From contig JAIUYB010000213.1 of assembly GCA_020216625.1 (NCBI GenBank), positions 1-5,104 of the forward strand: a stretch of DNA of 5,104 nt. The letters are read 5' to 3'. Numbering within the stretch: the stretch's first letter is position 1; each line of letters opens with the position of its first letter. Source of the DNA: Desulfarculus sp. GTDB lineage: Bacteria; Desulfobacterota; Desulfarculia; Desulfarculales; Desulfarculaceae. Positions 1 through 4,746 of this stretch are shown here, piece by piece. The notes under the pieces were generated by a model. That model searched no databases, had not been told where the DNA came from, and was given only the letters and a program-made list of their open reading frames with translations. The translations under genes were made by a program, and so were the position numbers.

Positions 1-419
1 AGGATCAGGGCCCCGCCCAGGACCTTCATGCCTCCGGGGCGGAAGCCGGCCCAGCTCTTGGCGGCCAGAATGGCCAGGCACTTGGTCCCCAGGGGGTCCT
101 TGGGCCGGCCGGAGAGATGCACCTCGCCGGCGCTGATGGCGGTGGTCACCCCGCCGTGGATCGAGCTGTCCAGGAAGTTCTGCATCTGCTGGCGGGGGGT
201 GTAGTCGCCCAAGACCACGTGGCAGTGGCTGTCGATCAGGCCCGGAGCCACCGCCGCGCCCTTGGCGTCGATGACCTTGGCCCCGGCCGGGGCGGCCAGT
301 CCCTTGCCCACTTGCTGGATCAGGCCGTCCGCCACCAGGATGGCATCGGCGTCCAGGATCGGCGCGGCGACATCGCCCGACAACATCAGACCTACGTTCT
401 TGATCAGGACCGTATTCAT
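1..419 (-). CDS. ena: Enamidase-like amidohydrolase, N-terminal part (3' end beyond window)
   Basis: Metal-dependent amidohydrolase-superfamily enzyme, expected in the cytoplasm. Enamidase of Eubacterium barkeri opens the ring of 1,4,5,6-tetrahydro-6-oxonicotinate to give 2-formylglutarate and ammonia. I translated the minus strand from ATG at 419-417: about 139 residues are present, where the family is near 385. A small N-terminal beta domain (residues 1-58) leads into 'APGLIDSHCHV', whose H65-x-H67 is the metal-binding HxH motif of the superfamily. The next stretch, 'GDYTPRQ', then 'HGGVTTAISAG' and 'GRPKDPLGTK' (residues 71-113), matches enamidase as I remember it ('GDYAPRQ', 'HGGVTTMISAG', 'GRPKDAAGTK') much better than generic dihydroorotase or imidazolonepropionase relatives. 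The later histidines, carboxylated lysine if any, and catalytic aspartate lie outside the window. A GGGAGG Shine-Dalgarno lies about 11 nt upstream, a rather long spacing. It follows the regulator gene on the same strand, so the two are probably cotranscribed. The family is secure; the exact substrate is inferred. Confidence 0.85.
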   Translation of the reverse strand, partial: MNTVLIKNVGLMLSGDVAAPILDADAILVADGLIQQVGKGLAAPAGAKVIDAKGAAVAPGLIDSHCHVVLGDYTPRQQMQNFLDSSIHGGVTTAISAGEVHLSGRPKDPLGTKCLAILAAKSWAGFRPGGMKVLGGALI

Positions 420-451
420 GGGATGAGAATCCTCCCTGGCAAACGGTTGGC

Positions 452-997
452 TTACCAACTGGGCGGGGTCACCACCCAGATCACGCGGCAGGGCTTTTGG
501 CCATTGTTAACCCAGGCGTGGGGTTGCAAGGACGAGTGGTAGAAGGAATGTCCGGCCGGCACCCGGTGCTCCTCGCCGCCGACCTGCAGGGTCAGCTCGC
601 CCTCCAGCACCAGGCCGAACTCCTCGCCCTGGTGGCTGTAGGACTCGTGGCAGCCGCCGCCGGGGGCGATCTCGGTCATGAAAGGCTGCATGATCTTGGT
701 GGCGATGCTGGGCACCATCTGGCGGATGTGGGCCGACCAGCCCGGCATGCTCACCACCGGCCAATCCTGGGGCGCGAAGACCAAGTCGCCATCCGTTCTC
801 TCGTCCAGGAAAAAATCGACGATGCGCACCCCGAAGACCTGGGCGATCTTTTTCAGGCTGGCGATGGAAGGCGAGACCTTATCGTGCTCGATCTGGGAAA
901 TATAGGCCGCGGTGCAGCCCGCGCCCTCGGCCACCTGCTGGAGAGTCAGCCCGCTGGCTGACCGTAACTCTCTGATTTTTGCCCCGATCGAGATCAT
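452..997 (-). CDS. XRE-family HTH transcriptional regulator with C-terminal cupin domain
   Basis: Likely ligand-responsive DNA-binding regulator of 181 residues, the usual size for the HTH plus cupin (cupin_2) class. Residues 5-61 form an HTH_3/XRE domain: 'IGAKIRELRSASGLTLQQVA', then 'GCTAAYISQIEHDKVSPSIA', which includes the recognition helix. Residues 105-176 form a small cupin barrel with 'GGGCHESYSHQGEEFGLVLEG' split over motif 1 (H117, H122, E126 as possible metal or ligand contacts) and 'PAGHSFYHSS...PHAWVNNG' as motif 2 (H160). I chose ATG at 997 because AAGGGG precedes it and the HTH begins directly after. A TTG at 1015 in the same frame would add six residues but has a weaker start codon and poor ribosome binding site. 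Its stop is 32 nt before the enamidase-like gene, and its promoter overlaps the palindrome at 1037-1073, so autoregulation and control of both divergent units are likely. The effector is unknown; a pathway intermediate is a guess. Confidence 0.93.
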   Translation of the reverse strand: MISIGAKIRELRSASGLTLQQVAEGAGCTAAYISQIEHDKVSPSIASLKKIAQVFGVRIVDFFLDERTDGDLVFAPQDWPVVSMPGWSAHIRQMVPSIATKIMQPFMTEIAPGGGCHESYSHQGEEFGLVLEGELTLQVGGEEHRVPAGHSFYHSSLQPHAWVNNGQKPCRVIWVVTPPSW

Positions 998-1020
998 GTT
1001 CCCCTTTGGTTGCAAACCGC

Positions 1021-1048
1021 TTGACGCGAGCTGCGTTTTAACTATAAA
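1021..1048 (+). promoter_or_regulatory. Sigma70-like promoter toward dctPQM
   Basis: TTGACG (1021-1026) and TATAAA (1043-1048) each match the sigma70 consensus hexamers at five of six positions and are separated by 16 nt. The predicted transcription start is near 1055, at the centre of the palindrome. Transcription would run rightward to dctP, whose start codon is about 600 nt away, so a closer promoter cannot be excluded. Confidence 0.6.
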
Positions 1049-1073
1049 TTATGTTCATAAAGTATAAGTTAAA
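1037..1073. promoter_or_regulatory. Imperfect palindromic operator candidate
   Basis: The left arm 1037-1053 and right arm 1056-1073 are inverted repeats around a central TT (1054-1055). Counting by eye, 15 of 17 pairs match if A1067 is left unpaired. The outer blocks are TTTAAC-TATA and TATA-A-GTTAAA; the inner block is TTATG-TT-CATAA. It contains the -10 boxes of both divergent promoters, so a bound protein would block both. The neighbouring XRE-cupin regulator is the natural candidate ligand, but this is inferred from position only. Confidence 0.55.
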
Positions 1074-1087
1074 CATAGATTGGTCAA
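1061..1087 (-). promoter_or_regulatory. Sigma70-like promoter toward regulator and enamidase genes
   Basis: On the minus strand TTGACC (1087-1082) and TATACT (1066-1061) each match consensus at five of six positions, with a short 15-nt spacer. The predicted start is near 1054, giving a leader of about 57 nt before the regulator ATG at 997. It is the mirror image of the plus-strand promoter, and its -10 lies in the right arm of the palindrome. Confidence 0.5.
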
Positions 1088-1283
1088 GCGGAAAAAGCGA
1101 ACGCAATGCGACCGGGAGCCAACATCATCCGCAAACAGACCCCGGCCCAGCCCCAGGCGGGCGGGCGGCTGGCCGCCGCCGCCCATGCGTGCAACTCCCG
1201 CGCCACCACCCTCCCGCCGTGCAGGTTTCCCCTGGCGGCGGGTTCGCTTTTGGGGGGGCCGGCCTTGCGGGCCTGCTTGGGAA

Positions 1284-1299
1284 AGGCTCGCTTCTTGCA
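1284..1299 (+). promoter_or_regulatory. Weak candidate sigma54 (-24/-12) promoter
   Basis: AGGCTCG (1284-1290), a 4-nt gap and TTGCA (1295-1299) resemble the consensus TGGCACG-N4-TTGCW. The GG (1285-1286) and GC (1297-1298) have the required 10-nt separation. TRAP dicarboxylate operons are sometimes sigma54 dependent, but no enhancer-binding activator is encoded in the window and chance matches are common in GC-rich DNA. Confidence 0.22.
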
Positions 1300-1419
1300 G
1301 CATGATGCCCACGGCCACGCCGAAGGGATCGCTCCCCAGGGCCTGGCCGAGGGGGCGGAAACGGTTCTTGGCGGGGCGCGGGGTGGTCCTGGCCTCGTCA
1401 AGGGCGCTCCGCCTCATTG

Positions 1420-1448
1420 TTTATAGGCGGGGAAGCCCCGGATTCCAA
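1420..1448 (-). promoter_or_regulatory. Possible second minus-strand promoter inside the dctP leader
   Basis: On the minus strand TTGGAA (1448-1443), a 17-nt spacer and TATAAA (1425-1420) form a reasonable sigma70 match. The spacer holds the self-complementary CGGGGAAGCCCCG. A transcript from here would run antisense to the dctP leader, through the palindrome and into the regulator gene. This is prediction only. Confidence 0.28.
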
Positions 1449-1557
1449 CGCGCCGGCCTTCCCCCCTGGCCCCTCCCCAAGCCCACCGACCTTCTGGTAG
1501 GCTGGGAGGGTGAGGAAAATACCGATTGGTAAGGGCCGGTTGGTCTGGGGAAGCCCC
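1429..1557 (+). repeat. Two copies of an 11-nt self-complementary motif (GGGGAAGCCCC)
   Basis: GGGGAAGCCCC occurs at 1429-1439 and again at 1547-1557, 118 nt apart. Each copy can fold as a 4-bp GC stem with an AAG loop. The flanks differ, so this is a repeated short motif rather than a duplicated segment, and chance is possible in this composition. Confidence 0.4.
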
Positions 1558-1650
1558 ATGCCCGACAGGGACGCGGGTCGGGGGCATGCAACCGGCGAGG
1601 GCTTGGCCGTGCCAGGCCGTGATCCCCAACAAGCGCACACCGCACGCCTT

Positions 1651-1657
1651 GGGAGGG
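1651..1657 (+). promoter_or_regulatory. Ribosome binding site fixing the dctP start
   Basis: GGGAGGG lies about 6 nt before ATG 1663. It decides against upstream in-frame starts as far as about 1510, which would put non-coding-looking sequence ahead of a clean signal peptide. Confidence 0.85.
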
Positions 1658-1662
1658 TATTC

Positions 1663-2736
1663 ATGGAGCGCAAGAAAAGTCTGCTGGCGATCATCATGGG
1701 CCTGGCGCTCTTGGTGGGCATGCTGACGGCCGGGGCCGCCTGGGCCGACGACGCCAAGGGCACCATCCACCTGAAGTTCAGCACCTGGCATCCCCCGGCC
1801 AGCCGCGAGGTGAAGACGGTGTGGATCCCGATGCTGGAGGAGCTGAAGAAGCGCAGCAACGGCCGCATCACCTACACCCTCTACGCCGGCGGCGCCCTGG
1901 GTTCGGGTCCGGAGCACTTCGACATCGTGAAGAAGGGCATGTCGGACATGGGCTACTTCACCGCCACCTGGACCCCGGGCCGCTTCCCCCTGGCCGACAC
2001 CCTGAGTCTGGCCACCTGGGTTGACGGCAAGGACGTGGCCACCAAGATCGGCAACGACCTGTACGCCAAGAACCCCGGCGTGCAGAAGGAGTTCGAGGGC
2101 GTGAAGGTCCTGGAGCTCAACGGCTGCATCCAGGCTTTCATCTGGACCAAGAAGCCGGTCAAGACCATGGAGGACTTGAAGGGCCTCAAGATCCGCAGCC
2201 CCGGCGGCCACCAGACCAACTACATCAAGGCCCTGGGCGCCGAGCCCGTCTTCATGCCCCTTGGTGAGGTGTACATGGCCATGGAGACCGGCACCATCGA
2301 CGGCATCGTCACCTGCTCCCCCCTGGTCCTGGCCTTCAAGCTCTATGAGGTCGCCAAGCACGGCGTCGTGGCCACCTTCGGCTGCGTGACCGAGGGCGTG
2401 GTGATGAACGAGAAGTCCTGGGAAAAGACCCCCGAGGACCTGAAGCCCATCATCGCCGAGGTGGTCGGCAACCCCTTCGCCACCACCGAGGGGCTGAGCC
2501 AGAAGACCTACAAGGAGATGATCGCCGAGATCCAGTCCAAGGGCGTGACCCTCTACGAGCTGCCCCAGGCCGAGCAGGACCGCTGGTTCGCCAAGTTCCA
2601 GGAGGAGACCAAGAAGTGGGTGGCCGGCCTGCAGGACAAGGGACTGGCGGCCAAAGACACCGTGGAGATGTACAACAAGATCAGCCAGCAGTACGGCGTG
2701 GCCTGCGCGGCCTACCCCACCGAGTGGCACAAGTAG
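1663..2736 (+). CDS. dctP: TRAP transporter periplasmic substrate-binding protein (DctP family)
   Basis: Periplasmic solute receptor of a tripartite ATP-independent transporter; it captures an organic acid and delivers it to the DctQM membrane complex. The protein has 357 residues, slightly longer than the usual 330. A classical Sec signal peptide is visible: 'MERKKS', a hydrophobic core at residues 7-24, and a likely cleavage after 'AAWA' (residue 28). The mature part begins 'TIHLKFSTWHPP', a typical DctP first strand. 'LKGLKIRSPGG' (residues 172-182) carries R178, the conserved arginine that makes a salt bridge with the substrate carboxylate in this family. It is followed by 'GAEPVFMPLGEVYMAMETGT' and then 'IDGI', the family's signature region. 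This indicates a carboxylate substrate but not which one. The neighbouring genes suggest an aromatic N-heterocyclic acid such as nicotinate (inference). First gene of an apparent dctP-dctQ-dctM-iron-sulfur subunit operon. Confidence 0.95.
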   Translation: MERKKSLLAIIMGLALLVGMLTAGAAWADDAKGTIHLKFSTWHPPASREVKTVWIPMLEELKKRSNGRITYTLYAGGALGSGPEHFDIVKKGMSDMGYFTATWTPGRFPLADTLSLATWVDGKDVATKIGNDLYAKNPGVQKEFEGVKVLELNGCIQAFIWTKKPVKTMEDLKGLKIRSPGGHQTNYIKALGAEPVFMPLGEVYMAMETGTIDGIVTCSPLVLAFKLYEVAKHGVVATFGCVTEGVVMNEKSWEKTPEDLKPIIAEVVGNPFATTEGLSQKTYKEMIAEIQSKGVTLYELPQAEQDRWFAKFQEETKKWVAGLQDKGLAAKDTVEMYNKISQQYGVACAAYPTEWHK

Positions 2737-2761
2737 GCTAGGCACCAGCCGGCATCAGGGG

Positions 2762-2780
2762 GGCGGCCGCCCGGGCCGCC
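2762..2780 (+). other. Intercistronic hairpin between dctP and dctQ
   Basis: GGCGGCC (2762-2768) pairs with GGCCGCC (2774-2780) around a 5-nt loop, 25 nt after the dctP stop. There is no T-run and the next gene follows at once, so it is more likely an mRNA-stabilising or partially attenuating structure than a full terminator. Such a hairpin would favour extra binding protein over permease. Confidence 0.5.
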
Positions 2781-2795
2781 TGGCGGAGAAAGACC

Positions 2796-3296
2796 ATGCA
2801 TCCGTTGCAAAAAGCCAAGTGGGTGATCCAGAAATCCACCTACTATCTCTCCTTCGGCGGCATGTTCGTGCTGCTGCCCCTGATGCTGCTCAGCAGCCTG
2901 GAGGTGATTAGCCGGGCCCTGTGGGGCCGGCCCATCCCCGGCACGGTGGAGTTGTCCAGCTACATGCTGGTCATCTTGATCCTTTCCGGACTGGCCTACA
3001 CCCAGCAGGTGAAGGGTCACGTCCGCGTCAACCTGCTTCTGTTAAAGCTCCCCCCCACCCTGGCCCTGCTGATCGAGGTCATCACGATACTTCTCAGCTT
3101 GTTCATCATGGCCGTGCTGGCCTGGCAGGGCTGGGTGGTGGGGCTCGAGCAAAAAACCGTCTCGGACATGCTGCGCATCCCCCAGCTTCCCTTCCGCCTG
3201 TTGGTCTCCCTGGCTGGGGTGTTCATGTTCCTGGAGTTGCTGGTCGACTTGGGCGAAGCCCTGGGGAGGCTCATCGGCGCCGGTCGCGGCAAGTAG
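2796..3296 (+). CDS. dctQ: TRAP transporter small permease (DctQ family)
   Basis: Small inner-membrane subunit of the TRAP transporter, which pairs with DctM. At 166 residues it has the normal family length. Four hydrophobic helices are visible at about residues 16-38, 52-70, 86-110 and 132-152. 'LEVISRALWGRPIPGTVELS' (residues 35-54), at the end of helix 1 and into helix 2, and 'KGHVRVNLLL' (residues 73-82), between helices 2 and 3, fit the DctQ pattern of a conserved arginine, a P-G-x-x-E element and a GH-V-x-V segment. GGAG (2785-2788) lies 7 nt before the ATG. The gene is 59 nt after dctP, with the hairpin between them, and 116 nt before dctM. DctQ sequences diverge rapidly, so it gives no substrate information; identity rests on topology, these motifs and position. 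Confidence 0.92.
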   Translation: MHPLQKAKWVIQKSTYYLSFGGMFVLLPLMLLSSLEVISRALWGRPIPGTVELSSYMLVILILSGLAYTQQVKGHVRVNLLLLKLPPTLALLIEVITILLSLFIMAVLAWQGWVVGLEQKTVSDMLRIPQLPFRLLVSLAGVFMFLELLVDLGEALGRLIGAGRGK

Positions 3297-3357
3297 CCCC
3301 CGGTCCGGGCCAAGACGCATCATCGGTCCCCGCCTCGGAGCGGACGGCCAACCCAGA

Positions 3358-3389
3358 CCCGCCGGCGACGCGCCGGGCGCGGCGGCGGG
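3358..3389 (+). other. Hairpin in the dctQ-dctM gap
   Basis: CCCGCCG (3358-3364) can pair with CGGCGGG (3383-3389), extended inward by GCG (3365-3367) with CGC (3378-3380). An alternative fold pairs CCGGCG (3362-3367) with CGCCGG (3371-3376). The 116-nt gap (3297-3412) holds no gene that I can support. It lacks a T-run and lies about 10 nt upstream of the dctM ribosome binding site, so it may tune dctM expression. Confidence 0.35.
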
Positions 3390-3401
3390 GGGAATCCTGA
3401 A

Positions 3402-3406
3402 GGGAG
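3402..3406 (+). promoter_or_regulatory. Ribosome binding site supporting the GTG start of dctM
   Basis: GGGAG lies 6 nt before GTG 3413. The next in-frame ATG (codon 9, 3437) has no comparable site and would remove part of the first membrane helix. Confidence 0.75.
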
Positions 3407-3412
3407 CGATTC

Positions 3413-4720
3413 GTGGATCCTGTCACGATTGGCCTTATGGGGGTGGTGGGGGTGTTCACCCTGCTTTTCCTGGGCATGCCCATCGCCATGGCCTGCATGT
3501 TGGTGGGCATGGCGGGCATCGGCTACCTTTCCAACCCCGAGGCAGCCTTGGACAAGGTGGCCAGCACCGTCTATGAAGTCACATCCTTCTACCCCTACAC
3601 GGTGATCCCGCTGTTCATCATGATGGGCGGCTTCTGCACCACGTCCGGAATGACCTCCCAGTTGTTCAGCACCTTCGAGAAATGGCTGCGCCGCCTGCCT
3701 GGCGGCCTGGGCATCGCCACCATCGCCGCCTGCGCCGGCTTCGCGGCGGTGAGCGGCTCCTCGGTGGCCTCGGCCGCGGCCATGGGCACCATCGCCATCC
3801 CGGAGATGCTGCGCTACAACTACAGTCCGCGCCTGGCCGCCGGCTGCGTGGTGGCCGGCGGCACCCTGGCTTTCCTCATCCCGCCCAGCATCGGCTTCGT
3901 GGTCTTCGGCATGCTCACCGAGCAGTCCATCGGCAAACTACTGGTGGCCGGCTGCCTGCCTGGCCTGGTGATGGCCCTGCTCTACGTCGGCCTAGTTCTG
4001 GTCTGGGTCAAGATCGATCCCCACATGGCCCCCACCAGTCCCGAGCCGGTGAGCTGGAGCGAGAAGATCCGCTCCCTGCGCGGGGTCTGGGGCACTCTGA
4101 GCCTCTTCCTTTTGGTGATCGGCGGCATCTACCTGGGCTTCTTCACCGCCACCGAGGCGGCGGCGGTGGGAGCCACCGTGATGTTCCTGGTGGTGCTCAT
4201 CCAGCGCAAGCTCACCTGGAGCGGCTTCGTCGGCACCTTGCAGGACGCGGTGAGAATCTCGGCCATGGTCTTGTTCCTGGTGGCCGGCGCCAACGTATTC
4301 AGCTATTTCCTGGCTCTGTCCACCATCCCCACCCAGGTGGCGGCCTGGGCCACCGAACTGGAGGTCAGCCGCTATTTCATCCTGGCGGTGATCCTGCTCA
4401 TCTATCTATTCCTGGGTTGCCTGTTGGACGCCATCTCCATGATGGTGCTGACCCTGCCGGTGGTCTTCCCGGTCATCACCGCCCTGCACTTCCAGCCCAT
4501 TTGGTTCGGAGTGGTGGCGGTCTTGATGATGGAGGCCGGCCTGATCACCCCGCCCATGGGGCTCAACGTCTTCACCGTGGCGGGAGTGATCCCGGACGTG
4601 CCCCTGGAGACCGTATTCCGGGGCTCCATGCCCTTTTTGATCTGCATCGTCCTCATCTGCGTGATCCTGACCGTCTTTCCCCAGATCGCCATGGTCCTGC
4701 CTCAGATGATGACCCGTTAA
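3413..4720 (+). CDS. dctM: TRAP transporter large permease (DctM family)
   Basis: Large inner-membrane subunit and transport channel of the TRAP system, using an ion gradient (usually Na+) instead of ATP. At 435 residues it has the typical DctM length. The sequence is hydrophobic throughout, consistent with about 11-12 helices plus re-entrant hairpins. Family signatures: 'GMPIAMA' near residues 21-27, 'CAGFAAVSGSSVASAAAMG' near 104-123 (a small-residue-rich hairpin of the first scaffold repeat), 'TLAFLIPPSIGFVVFG' near 151-166, 'FFTATEAAAVGA' near 243-254, and 'GLITPPMGLNVF' near 376-387, the counterpart in the second repeat. The P-P-S and T-P-P-M-G-x-N motifs lie where the substrate and Na+ sites are found in characterised members (family knowledge). 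It starts with GTG. It ends with TAA, and the iron-sulfur subunit gene follows 26 nt later without a terminator, suggesting that uptake and first oxidation are cotranscribed. Confidence 0.95.
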   Translation: MDPVTIGLMGVVGVFTLLFLGMPIAMACMLVGMAGIGYLSNPEAALDKVASTVYEVTSFYPYTVIPLFIMMGGFCTTSGMTSQLFSTFEKWLRRLPGGLGIATIAACAGFAAVSGSSVASAAAMGTIAIPEMLRYNYSPRLAAGCVVAGGTLAFLIPPSIGFVVFGMLTEQSIGKLLVAGCLPGLVMALLYVGLVLVWVKIDPHMAPTSPEPVSWSEKIRSLRGVWGTLSLFLLVIGGIYLGFFTATEAAAVGATVMFLVVLIQRKLTWSGFVGTLQDAVRISAMVLFLVAGANVFSYFLALSTIPTQVAAWATELEVSRYFILAVILLIYLFLGCLLDAISMMVLTLPVVFPVITALHFQPIWFGVVAVLMMEAGLITPPMGLNVFTVAGVIPDVPLETVFRGSMPFLICIVLICVILTVFPQIAMVLPQMMTR

Positions 4721-4732
4721 TGGACATGGCCC

Positions 4733-4740
4733 GAGGTGAT
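4733..4740 (+). promoter_or_regulatory. Ribosome binding site fixing the iron-sulfur subunit start
   Basis: GAGGTGAT lies 6 nt before ATG 4747. Two other in-frame ATGs (4720, whose A overlaps the dctM stop, and 4726) lack a good site, and starting there would give a longer N-terminus than usual for this family. Confidence 0.7.
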
Positions 4741-4746
4741 CGAAGC

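Larger units (their letters stand above)
1090..1650 (+). other. Long GC-rich non-coding leader before dctP with several potential hairpins
   Basis: I see no convincing gene here: open frames on both strands are arginine, proline and glycine rich, lack family motifs and mostly lack ribosome binding sites. Potential stem-loops read by eye on the plus strand include: a GC-rich one around 1163-1177; CCGCCT/AGGCGG (1409-1414 with 1425-1430); CGGGG-AAG-CCCCG (1428-1440), which competes with the previous one; an 11-bp stem with a 2-nt bulge (1471-1510); CATG-CCCGAC with GTCGGG-gg-CATG (1557-1588); and GGCTTGGC-CGT-GCCAGGCC (1600-1618). None is followed by a T-run, so none looks like a simple terminator. 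I do not recognise a known riboswitch class. Confidence 0.45.

Noticed and set aside
497..961. Plus-strand frame of 154 codons opposite the regulator
   Set aside because: It lies wholly antisense to the well-supported XRE-cupin gene and has shadow-like composition.
1055..1417. Minus-strand frame of 120 codons with an ATG just after a promoter-like -10
   Set aside because: A short stretch ('SDPFGVAVGIML') faintly recalls HhH-GPD DNA glycosylases, but the catalytic region and iron-sulfur cysteines are absent, the rest is R/G/P rich, and other frames do not continue the similarity. A decayed gene remnant cannot be ruled out, but I cannot support it.
1080..1532. Plus-strand frame of 150 codons in the dctP leader
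   Set aside because: Proline and arginine rich, no recognisable domain, no good ribosome binding site, and it begins inside the promoter-operator island; most likely a GC-driven open frame.
1500..1650. Cobalamin or molybdenum-cofactor riboswitch, given the B12- and Mo-dependent pathway
   Set aside because: I could not find the cobalamin B12-box pattern or a recognisable Moco aptamer layout; structure alone is not enough.
1510..1662. N-terminal extension of DctP upstream of ATG 1663
   Set aside because: The signal peptide begins exactly at 1663 behind a strong GGGAGGG site; upstream residues are not protein-like and overlap predicted hairpins.
1414..2745. 443-codon open frame on the minus strand across dctP
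   Set aside because: It is the antisense shadow of a high-GC gene: low-complexity L/G/H/V composition, no family motif, no ribosome binding site, and it overlaps a clear DctP protein.
2762..2780. Intrinsic terminator after dctP
   Set aside because: No T-run follows the stem, and dctQ with its own ribosome binding site begins within 16 nt.
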